The notes beneath the pieces are model-generated. The model was not told the origin of the DNA. It did no database searches and worked only from the letters and a program-made list of their open reading frames with translations. A program made the translations under genes and the position numbers. Positions 1 through 5,500 of a DNA stretch of 5,840 bases are shown piece by piece. Every line of letters begins with the position of its first letter. Position 1 is the first letter of the stretch. This stretch comes from Bacteroidota bacterium. GTDB lineage: Bacteria; Bacteroidota; UBA10030; UBA6906. The stretch lies in the NCBI GenBank assembly GCA_016844425.1, contig JAERML010000125.1, positions 1-5,840 of the forward strand, read 5' to 3'.

Positions 1-2
1 GC

Positions 3-428
3 GGCGGCATCGCAGTCTTTGCATTCGTCCTTCAGCTGTTAAGCAAATCGCTCCAACCATTCTCGCGCATCCCCTTTCCCACTATCTTTTCACTCCTGGT
101 GCATGCAGAATGTGTGAACATACTCGCCCATGTCGCTGTGTGGATCAGCGTTGCGATTGCGCCTGGCGCGTCATCCGGACTCAGCGTGCCCTTTAGTCTT
201 GCCGGCATGGCCGGCGACAACGTCGATTTCCAGCTTCATGCTTTGCTTAACTCCCTAAACATCTTTACTTTATGGTACCTGATGCTCGTTGCTTCGGGCC
301 TTGTTTCGCTGTTTGAAATGAAGAGGTGGAAGGCGGCATTTGCTGTCTCCATCGTCTGGGGGTTGTCGCAGCTCGTCTCCATTGCCTCACTCTCATTCCT
401 CAGGAACACCCTGCACCTTCTCCTCTGA
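3..428 (+). CDS. Yip1-family multi-pass membrane protein, C-terminal part (5' end outside window)
   Basis: The frame is open from the left edge (first complete codon at 3) to TGA at 426-428, giving 141 visible residues; the true start lies outside the window. A GTG at 99 is in frame, but the hydrophobic coding sequence continues upstream of it, so it is not a likely start. Hydrophobic segments are seen at about residues 38-55, 86-104 and 111-133, with a further hydrophobic stretch near residues 3-13. The stretch SLNIFTLWYLMLVASGL followed by a short basic loop (EMKRWK) and another helix matches the end of bacterial Yip1-domain proteins, where an 'ftlW..lLl..Gl' helix precedes the last helix. 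The molecular role of bacterial Yip1 proteins is generally unknown; it should sit in the inner membrane. It ends 30 bp before the dehydrogenase gene on the same strand and may share its transcript. The family call is from pattern memory; 'polytopic membrane protein' is certain, Yip1 probable. Confidence 0.65.
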   Translation, partial: GGIAVFAFVLQLLSKSLQPFSRIPFPTIFSLLVHAECVNILAHVAVWISVAIAPGASSGLSVPFSLAGMAGDNVDFQLHALLNSLNIFTLWYLMLVASGLVSLFEMKRWKAAFAVSIVWGLSQLVSIASLSFLRNTLHLLL

Positions 429-737
429 TTCTGACCACTTATCACATGGAACTTCCGTATGGCTGAGAAACTGAAATTTGAAGACTTACACTCTCCTCTC
501 CTCGCAAAAAGAAAAGGTGACGATCGTTTCCACACCGTCGGCGTCATTGGGCTTGGAATGATGGGACAAGGCATCGCAGAAACCGTTGCCAGTGCGGGGA
601 TCGAGGTAATCGCCGTTGAAAAAAATGAAAAGACGCTGGCATCTGGACTTGATGGCCTTGCGCGCGCAATGGATCTTGAAATCAAACGGTGGGGGAAAAC
701 AGCTGCAGAAAAACGTGCCGTTCTTTCACGCATCAAG

Positions 738-745
738 GGAAGACG
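738..745 (+). other. Frameshift site in the 3-hydroxyacyl-CoA dehydrogenase gene
   Basis: Up to the GGA codon at 738-740 the protein in the ATG 459 frame reads as family sequence (AAEKRAVLSRIKG). From ACG at 743-745 the family sequence resumes in the -1 frame (TNLAELK). Only the two bases AG at 741-742 lie between, where a codon is expected. Restoring one base, for example to give ACG, would read GTTNLAEL, the usual text at this point of the family. The lesion is therefore one missing base within a few positions of 741. No X-XXY-YYZ slippery heptamer is present in the zero frame (CAAGGGA), so programmed frameshifting is not supported. Confidence 0.85.
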
Positions 746-1370
746 AACCTCGCCGAGCTGAAGCCGTGCAATGTCATTATCGAGGCGGTGGATGAGAACT
801 TCGAATTGAAACGTCAACTGATCGAAGCGTTCTACTCGATTGCCAAGGAAAACGCTGTGTTTATCTCGAATACGGCAACGCTCAGTCTCACCAAGCTGGC
901 CCAGTCCAGCAAGCGACCGGACAAAATCATCGGGATGCACTTCCTGAGTCCTGTGCCGAAGGTGCCGCTGGTTGAGATTGTGCGGGGGATGAACACTTCC
1001 GACGAGACCTTCAGCCTCGTCAAATCATTTGCCGAGCGGATTGGAAAGACGCCCGTCGAGGTGTTCGAGTATCCAGGATTCATCACCACCCGAACGATCC
1101 TGCCAATGCTGAACGAAGCTATGCATGTGCTGATGGAGGGAATTGCAAAGGCGGAAGATATTGACACCGCCATGAGACTGGGGTACGGCCTTCAAACCGG
1201 CCCCCTGGAAATGGCTGATTCGATGGGCCTTGATGAAGTCCTGATGTGGATGGAGACTCTCTTCCACGACCTTGGCGAGCCGCGGTATCGGCCTTGTCCC
1301 CTCCTCCGCCGCATGGTTCGTGAAAACAAGCTGGGAAAGAAAATGGGCGAAGGGTTTTTCAAGTATGACC

Positions 1371-1376
1371 AGGAGG
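1371..1376 (+). promoter_or_regulatory. Ribosome binding site of ackA
   Basis: AGGAGG, followed by GG, lies 10 bases before ATG 1387, inside the last codons of the dehydrogenase gene. It is the strongest Shine-Dalgarno match in the window. With the ATGA stop/start overlap at 1387-1390 it allows both coupled and independent initiation of ackA, which matters because the upstream frame is broken. Confidence 0.75.
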
Positions 1377-1386
1377 GGAAACGCGT

Positions 1387-2631
1387 ATGAACATCCTCGT
1401 TCTGAATTGCGGAAGCTCCTCCGTCAAGTACCAGTTAATCGAAGTCGAAGCGCACCGAACGCTCGCCCGCGGCATCGTTGAGCGGATTGGGATGAGCGGA
1501 GCAACACTCTCTAACATTCGCTACGATGGAGACGAGATCAAGATTGCAGGAGAGATTGTAGATCACATCGTCGCCATCGAGTACATCCTTGCCGTGTTGC
1601 TGAGCAGGAACCATGGCGTCATCAGCGGCAAGTCCGATATCCATGCCATCGGCCACCGTGTCGTCCACGGGGGCGAGACGTTCACCTCCTCGGTCCTCAT
1701 CACAGATGAGGTCATCAAGGGGATCAGAAGCAATTTCGAGATCGCACCGTTGCACAACCCGCATAACTTGCGCGGTATCAACGCATGCCAGGTAAACCTG
1801 CCGGGAACTCCGCAGGTTGCCGTGTTCGATACGGCGTTCCACCAAAAGATGCCGAAGAAAGCATACCTCTACGGACTTCCCTATTCACTCTACTCGCAGT
1901 ATCGGATCCGCCGGTATGGATTCCATGGGATGTCGCACCGGTACGTTTCCGAGCGCGCTGCTGTAATCTTGAAGAGGGATCCGGCTGGTCTGAAGCTCGT
2001 CACGTGCCATCTTGGCAGCGGATGCAGCATGGCTGCTGTCGACGGTGGAATTTCCGTCGATACAACAATGGGGTTCACACCGCTGGAAGGGCTGCTCATG
2101 GGTACGCGCTCGGGCGACATCGATCCGTCTGTTATCCTCTACATTATGGGGAAGGAGGGCATCGCTCTCGCCGAAGCAAACACTCTCTTGAACAAGCATA
2201 GCGGGTTGCAGGGAATATCAGGCGTCAGCAGCGACATGCGGGAGATCGTGTCGGAAATGAAAAATGGTGACAAGAAATCTACCTATGCGTTTGATGTGTT
2301 CTGTTATCGAGTGCGAAAATACATCGGCGCTTACGCCGCTGCAATGGGAGGGCTGGACAGTGTTATCTTTACCGGTGGTATTGGTGAAAACAGTGTTGAC
2401 GTCCGGAAACGGTCCTGCGAGGGACTTGATTTTCTCGGCATCACGATCGACGACGAGCGAAATGGCTCTTCAGAAAAGGAGAAAGTCATCACCACCGCAT
2501 CTTCAAAAGTGAGCGTGCTGGTGGTGCCGACGAACGAGGAGTTGGTGATTGCAATGGACACGAACGAGATTGTAAAGGGGTTGCAGTTGCCGGAGCGGAA
2601 CACAGCGGAGACACGGCGTGCGTCGTCCTGA
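1387..2631 (+). CDS. ackA: Acetate kinase
   Basis: Cytoplasmic ASKHA-fold kinase interconverting acetyl phosphate + ADP and acetate + ATP, usually with phosphotransacetylase (not in the window). At 414 residues it is close to the family's usual 400. Numbering matches the Methanosarcina thermophila enzyme exactly at the key sites: Asn7 in LNCGSSSVK, Arg91 in GHRVVHGG, Asp148 in FDTAFH, Phe179-His180 in GFHGMSH, Arg241 in MGTRSGDIDP, Gly331 in TGGIGEN and Glu384 in TNEE. Position 211, Asn in that enzyme and contacting nucleotide, is Ser here (HLGSGCS). The last ~15 residues (LPERNTAETRRASS) are a polar tail beyond the fold. The start is supported by AGGAGG 10 bases upstream. The ATG overlaps the stop of the dehydrogenase gene, so the two are probably one operon. 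The gene ends 3 bp from the convergent yigZ, leaving no room for a separate terminator. Propionate or butyrate kinase activity is possible within the superfamily, but the motif set favours acetate kinase. Confidence 0.96.
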   Translation: MNILVLNCGSSSVKYQLIEVEAHRTLARGIVERIGMSGATLSNIRYDGDEIKIAGEIVDHIVAIEYILAVLLSRNHGVISGKSDIHAIGHRVVHGGETFTSSVLITDEVIKGIRSNFEIAPLHNPHNLRGINACQVNLPGTPQVAVFDTAFHQKMPKKAYLYGLPYSLYSQYRIRRYGFHGMSHRYVSERAAVILKRDPAGLKLVTCHLGSGCSMAAVDGGISVDTTMGFTPLEGLLMGTRSGDIDPSVILYIMGKEGIALAEANTLLNKHSGLQGISGVSSDMREIVSEMKNGDKKSTYAFDVFCYRVRKYIGAYAAAMGGLDSVIFTGGIGENSVDVRKRSCEGLDFLGITIDDERNGSSEKEKVITTASSKVSVLVVPTNEELVIAMDTNEIVKGLQLPERNTAETRRASS

Positions 2632-2634
2632 TAA

Positions 2635-3240
2635 TCAGGTGAACCGGATATTGCCACTTGTGTGGTTTACAAGCGAGGATTGAAGTTCCTCCCGCCGCGA
2701 TACGCGGATCTCCAGCTGAAGATGCACCTCTTCGTCGTAGACCGTGTCCACGATACGGGCGCCGAGCTTTGAGACGACATGCATAACGTTGCTGATGTGT
2801 GTGTGGGGGAAGGAAACCCGGAGAGCTAACAGAACGTACCGGGTGACAGGTTCTGCCGATGACATTGCTTTCTCTGCAGCCTCTCCGTATGCCCGGGCAA
2901 GCCCTCCAACGCCGAGCTTTGTCCCACCGAAGTAGCGCGTCACCACTGCAACCACGTCGGTCAGCCCAATTCTGTCGATTGCGGTAAGAATCGGTTTCCC
3001 TCCCGTGCCGCCCGGCTCTCCGTCATCGTTGTAACGAAATCGGTCTCCCGCCGTACCAAGACGGTAGGCGTAGCAGTGATGGGTGGCGTTGAAGAATTCC
3101 TTTCGGATTCGCCCGACGAACTCTTCAGCCTCCTCTTTTGTTCTTACGGGATGGAGGGTGCATATGAAACGCGAGCCCTGCACTCGTATCTCCTGCCGGA
3201 CCTGATTTTGGAGTGTTTTGAATTCGTCGGTGGACGACAT
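2635..3240 (-). CDS. yigZ: YigZ/IMPACT (UPF0029) family protein
   Basis: Member of the conserved IMPACT family. Eukaryotic IMPACT/Yih1 modulates GCN1/GCN2 signalling; the bacterial role (E. coli YigZ) is poorly defined. Starting at ATG 3238-3240 the protein has 201 residues, close to the ~204 of YigZ. The N-terminal domain carries HHCYAYR (54-60), GEPGGTGGKP (74-83) and the signature TRYFGGTKLGVGGLARAYG (101-119). The C-terminal ~65 residues fit the DUF1949-type ferredoxin-like domain. The frame stays open upstream to a GTG at 3318, but the extra 26 residues do not resemble the family. A good promoter predicts transcription starting near 3302, downstream of that GTG, so I chose ATG 3240. No clear Shine-Dalgarno sequence precedes it. 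It is transcribed divergently from bshA and convergently to ackA. Confidence 0.92.
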   Translation of the reverse strand: MSSTDEFKTLQNQVRQEIRVQGSRFICTLHPVRTKEEAEEFVGRIRKEFFNATHHCYAYRLGTAGDRFRYNDDGEPGGTGGKPILTAIDRIGLTDVVAVVTRYFGGTKLGVGGLARAYGEAAEKAMSSAEPVTRYVLLALRVSFPHTHISNVMHVVSKLGARIVDTVYDEEVHLQLEIRVSRREELQSSLVNHTSGNIRFT

Positions 3241-3308
3241 TGTGGAGTTCGGTGATCGGATTGGTGGCCACTCACAAAATTGTCCGCAGGCAGCCTGTTT
3301 TACAGATG

Positions 3309-3337
3309 AATATACCACAAAGCAGCAGAAGTTTCAA
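3309..3337 (-). promoter_or_regulatory. Predicted sigma70-like promoter of yigZ
   Basis: On the minus strand, TTGAAA (3337-3332) is separated by exactly 17 bases from TATATT (3314-3309). These are 5/6 matches to TTGACA and TATAAT. Transcription would start near 3302, giving a leader of about 60 bases before ATG 3240. The position excludes the upstream in-frame GTG at 3318 as the start. Based on consensus only; a lineage with a different primary-sigma consensus would weaken the call. Confidence 0.55.
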
Positions 3338-3342
3338 AACTG

Positions 3343-3371
3343 TTGCTGCTGAGCTCTTCATTCATTATCTT
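3343..3371 (+). promoter_or_regulatory. Possible weak promoter of bshA
   Basis: TTGCTG (3343-3348), a 17-base spacer and TATCTT (3366-3371) form a mediocre sigma70-like match on the plus strand. Transcription would start near 3378, about 17 bases before the bshA start. Some promoter is expected here because bshA is divergent from yigZ and has no upstream gene on its strand, but these boxes are weak and overlap the back of the yigZ promoter region. Confidence 0.25.
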
Positions 3372-3380
3372 CATCGGCAC

Positions 3381-3385
3381 AAGGA
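3381..3385 (+). promoter_or_regulatory. Ribosome binding site of bshA
   Basis: AAGGA sits 9 bases before ATG 3395 and supports that start, which also begins the family text exactly (MKIGIVCYPTYGGSG). Confidence 0.6.
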
Positions 3386-3394
3386 ACGGAACTC

Positions 3395-4552
3395 ATGAAA
3401 ATCGGAATCGTCTGTTATCCCACGTACGGTGGCAGTGGTGTGGTGGCCACGGAACTCGGCAAGGCACTCGCCGACAAGGGCCACCAGATCCATTTTATCA
3501 GCTATGCGATGCCCATGCGTCTGGATGGATATCTGGGCAACGTGTACTACCATGAAGTGGAAATGGCGAGCTACCCTGTGTTCGAGTTTCCGTTGTACAC
3601 TCCCGCATTGGCGAGTAAGATGGTGGAAGTGGCACGCTTCGAGAAACTTGATCTTATCCATGCGCACTACGCCATCCCTCACGCAACGAGTGCCTACCTC
3701 GCAAGAGAAATCCTCAAGAATGACCTGAAGATTGTCACCACCCTTCACGGCACCGACATTACACTGGTGGGGCTTGAGCCTAGCTTCCTGCCGGTGATGA
3801 AATTCAGCATCGAGCAGAGCGACGGCGTCACTGCCGTTTCCCGTTTCCTCCGGGAGAAAACGATGACCAACTATGGCATCGAAAAAGACATCCGGGTCAT
3901 TCCCAACTTCGTGGATACGGAAAAGTACCGGCGACAGGGATGTGAAGAGTTCTGCGAGAAGTTTGCCCCAAAAGGGGAGAAAATTCTCGTCCATGTTTCC
4001 AACTTCAGACTTGTCAAACGTGTGCAGGACGTTATCAAGATCTTCAACGAGGTACGCAAGAAGGTTCCCTCAAAGCTGATTCTGGTCGGTGACGGACCGG
4101 AACGTTCCGCCTGTGAACTTCTCGTGCGGGAGCTGTACCTCCAGGAACACGTGCGGTTCCTCGGTAAGCAGTTGGAGCTTGTGCCCATCCTCTCCGCAGC
4201 AGACTTATTCCTTATGCCGAGCCAATCCGAGAGTTTCGGGCTCTCAGCACTTGAAGCTATGGCATGTGAGGTCCCCGTGATCTCGTCGAGTGTTGGGGGA
4301 CTTCCCGAACTACAGGTGCACGGCCAGACCGGCTACATTGCGGAGATCGGAGATGTGGACAGGATGGCACGGTATGCAGTCGAGCTGCTGACGAATGATG
4401 CCAAGCGCAAGACGTTCGGTCAAGCTGCCCGGAAGCGCGCGGTAGAGCATTTTGACGTTCACAAGATCGTCACTCAGTACATCGATTATTACGAAGAGTG
4501 CATGGCAGGTGGGAGTAGCCGGAAGTCAGGCCAGCTTGCGATGAACGTGTAA
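3395..4552 (+). CDS. bshA: N-acetyl-alpha-D-glucosaminyl L-malate synthase BshA (bacillithiol biosynthesis)
   Basis: GT4-family, GT-B-fold glycosyltransferase that joins GlcNAc from UDP-GlcNAc to L-malate. This is the first step toward bacillithiol, a low-molecular-weight cytoplasmic thiol; BshB (deacetylase) and BshC (cysteine ligase) complete the pathway and are not in the window. The protein has 385 residues against about 377 in Bacillus. Family-specific text is seen in order: MKIGIVCYPTYGGSGVVATE (1-20), with the glycine-rich N-terminal loop; HFISYAMPMRL (33-43); HAHYAIPHATSAYLA (89-103); VTTLHGTDITLVG (114-126); DGVTAVSRFL (143-152). The C-terminal nucleotide-sugar domain has VGDGPER (231-237) and the E-x7-E pair Glu279/Glu287 in ESFGLSALEAMACEVPV. 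The start is supported by AAGGA at 3381. A general GT4 glycosyltransferase is the alternative, but the N-terminal motifs match BshA closely. A cupin gene follows after 32 bp, probably cotranscribed. Confidence 0.92.
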   Translation: MKIGIVCYPTYGGSGVVATELGKALADKGHQIHFISYAMPMRLDGYLGNVYYHEVEMASYPVFEFPLYTPALASKMVEVARFEKLDLIHAHYAIPHATSAYLAREILKNDLKIVTTLHGTDITLVGLEPSFLPVMKFSIEQSDGVTAVSRFLREKTMTNYGIEKDIRVIPNFVDTEKYRRQGCEEFCEKFAPKGEKILVHVSNFRLVKRVQDVIKIFNEVRKKVPSKLILVGDGPERSACELLVRELYLQEHVRFLGKQLELVPILSAADLFLMPSQSESFGLSALEAMACEVPVISSSVGGLPELQVHGQTGYIAEIGDVDRMARYAVELLTNDAKRKTFGQAARKRAVEHFDVHKIVTQYIDYYEECMAGGSSRKSGQLAMNV

Positions 4553-4565
4553 CCGATCGCACCAG

Positions 4566-4571
4566 AAGGAG
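4566..4571 (+). promoter_or_regulatory. Probable ribosome binding site of the cupin gene
   Basis: AAGGAG lies 13 bases before ATG 4585, longer than the usual 5-10. The next in-frame ATG at 4615 has no comparable site, so 4585 remains the better start, though not a firm one. Confidence 0.4.
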
Positions 4572-4584
4572 AAGTAGAACAAGA

Positions 4585-4914
4585 ATGCAAACCCTATCAC
4601 GTTCCGACAAGACGATGGACGTCGTGAAGTGGACGCGCAAGACAAAGCCGACAAAAGCGGAGCTGATAAAGATGATGGAAGCAGAAGGGCATGCCTGCGC
4701 ACTCTATTCGGACACACCGGGAACGAAGTACGCCCGGCACAAACACGACTTCGATGACTTCCTGGTAATCGTGTCGGGCCAGATGAAGATAGGGACGGAC
4801 CGCTTTGAATGGCTCATGAAACCAGGGGACAGGTTGGACATCCCCGCCAACACGGTGCATTGGGCGAATATGGTTGGCAAGGAAGAGGTCCACTACCTCT
4901 CTGCAGCAAAGTAG
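4585..4914 (+). CDS. Small single-domain cupin protein
   Basis: A 109-residue protein whose residues ~37-109 form one cupin (double-stranded beta-helix) domain. Motif 1, G-x5-H-x-H-x3-E-x6-G in the family, appears as GTKYARHKHDFDDFLVIVSG with His52, His54 and Asp58 replacing the usual Glu. Motif 2 appears as KPGDRLDIPANTVHWAN, with Pro87 and His92. The metal-binding set would therefore be His52, His54, Asp58 and His92. The N-terminal ~30 residues are basic and polar (VKWTRKTKPTKAEL), outside the core fold, with no signal peptide, so the protein is cytoplasmic. Substrate and reaction cannot be read from sequence; small cupins include isomerases, dioxygenases and binding proteins. It begins 32 bp after bshA on the same strand and may share its transcript, but no functional link is shown. 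It ends 28 bp from the convergent anti-sigma gene. Confidence 0.85.
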   Translation: MQTLSRSDKTMDVVKWTRKTKPTKAELIKMMEAEGHACALYSDTPGTKYARHKHDFDDFLVIVSGQMKIGTDRFEWLMKPGDRLDIPANTVHWANMVGKEEVHYLSAAK

Positions 4915-4942
4915 GTCTGGCGCCGCTCCAGGGATTCCAACG

Positions 4943-5500
4943 CTAGATCCGGTGCACAAATCTCCGGACAAAGACACGATCCACGACTCCCAACACCGCA
5001 ACAATCAGACTCCCGAAGAATGCGATGCTCAGCGTCCCCTTCGAGTACGCAAACGGGAAGTACGCTTTCAGCCATGTCGAGAGGCTCCCTACCAAACCAT
5101 CGATTCCCTCCCCCATCGCTGACAAGGATTGCTGCACAGAACTTTGTGTCTGGTTGACGGCCCCAATATCCACAACGCCGGTGATTACAAACGCCGCCAG
5201 CATAATCGCAAGCACAATTGAGAGTCCAAAGAGATACGCGACCTTCTCCAGCACGCGGAACGCCAGCGGTGACTTCGGCGCTAGGTGGAGCCTCGAAAGA
5301 ACAGCCTCCGTAAATCCTTCACTCACATGTGCACGGGGCACCCGCCGCAACGAGCGATCGATACCCTGGAGGGTTTCAAGCGCCGTTGAGCACTGAGGAC
5401 ACACGAGAAGGTGACGCTTCACCATCTGCATTTCCCCCTGCGTCAGCCGGCCATCGATGTACCCGTGGAATTGATCGGACGAACAATGCGTTATCGTCAT
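4943..5500 (-). CDS. Membrane-anchored zinc-finger anti-sigma factor
   Basis: A 185-residue protein likely to hold the adjacent ECF sigma factor inactive at the inner membrane until a signal releases it. The N-terminal cytoplasmic domain fits the zf-HC2/ZAS anti-sigma fold: Cys6 (next to His5), a YIDGRL turn at 14-19, then His30-x3-Cys34-x2-Cys37 in HLLVCPQC. Two strongly hydrophobic segments follow at about 87-110 and 156-173. The loop between them (111-155) is probably periplasmic and rich in Gln, Ser and Gly. The short C-terminal tail (RVFVRRFVHRI) is basic, consistent with a cytoplasmic end. The start ATG 5498-5500 overlaps the sigma stop as ATGA, the usual sigma/anti-sigma arrangement implying coupled translation and balanced amounts. 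AAAGGAG is 13 bases upstream. The stop is TAG at 4943-4945. The inducing signal cannot be inferred. Confidence 0.88.
   Translation of the reverse strand: MTITHCSSDQFHGYIDGRLTQGEMQMVKRHLLVCPQCSTALETLQGIDRSLRRVPRAHVSEGFTEAVLSRLHLAPKSPLAFRVLEKVAYLFGLSIVLAIMLAAFVITGVVDIGAVNQTQSSVQQSLSAMGEGIDGLVGSLSTWLKAYFPFAYSKGTLSIAFFGSLIVAVLGVVDRVFVRRFVHRI

Larger units (their letters stand above)
459..1390 (+). pseudogene. 3-hydroxyacyl-CoA dehydrogenase (Hbd/PaaH-like), disrupted by a single-base frameshift
   Basis: NAD-dependent 3-hydroxyacyl-CoA (probably 3-hydroxybutyryl-CoA) dehydrogenase, a cytoplasmic enzyme of beta-oxidation or butyrate-type metabolism. The N-terminal part, in the frame of ATG 459, has a Rossmann dinucleotide fold: VGVIGLGMMGQGIA at residues 27-40 (GxGxxG) and an acidic residue, E54, ending strand 2. 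That frame stops at 761. The family match continues one frame over from about 743 to TGA 1388-1390: NVIIEAVDENFELK, HFLSPVPKVPLVEIVRG, EYPGFITTR, EDIDTAMRLGYGLQTGPLE. Joined with one missing base, the product is about 310 residues, near the usual 280-310. His161 and Glu173 of the catalytic dyad are kept, but the usual Ser is Ala140 and the usual Asn is Thr211. About 25 residues precede the Rossmann fold; an in-frame TGA at 426-428 and the first ATG at 459 fix the start, with only a weak upstream SD. The gene overlaps ackA by 4 bp. It is either a genuine lesion or a sequencing/assembly error. Confidence 0.85.

Noticed and set aside
448..454. GGAACTT just before the dehydrogenase start, resembling the -35 element of RpoE-type ECF promoters.
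   Set aside because: A -10 at the proper distance would fall inside the coding sequence, and no convincing ECF -10 is there. A 7-base match is expected by chance.
735..745. Programmed -1 ribosomal frameshifting in the dehydrogenase gene.
   Set aside because: The direction would fit, but there is no slippery heptamer in the zero frame and I see no strong stem-loop just downstream. This housekeeping family is not known for recoding.
236..940. A 234-codon open frame on the minus strand opposite the Yip1-like and dehydrogenase genes.
   Set aside because: It lies antisense to two genes with clear plus-strand sequence conservation. Its product shows no recognisable motif and crosses a gene boundary, as shadow frames do.
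3382..3391. Tandem GGAAC GGAAC before bshA, considered as an ECF -35 or a repeat operator.
   Set aside because: It overlaps the ribosome binding region 4-13 bases before the start codon, too close to act as a -35, and two 5-base units are not a meaningful repeat.
3371..3994. A 207-codon open frame on the minus strand inside bshA.
   Set aside because: It is fully antisense to BshA coding sequence, has a His-rich product with no family resemblance, and would start and end with no supporting signals.
4917..4931. CTGG/CCAG inverted repeat between the cupin and anti-sigma genes as a terminator.
   Set aside because: The stem has only 4 pairs with a 7-base loop and no following T-run on either strand.
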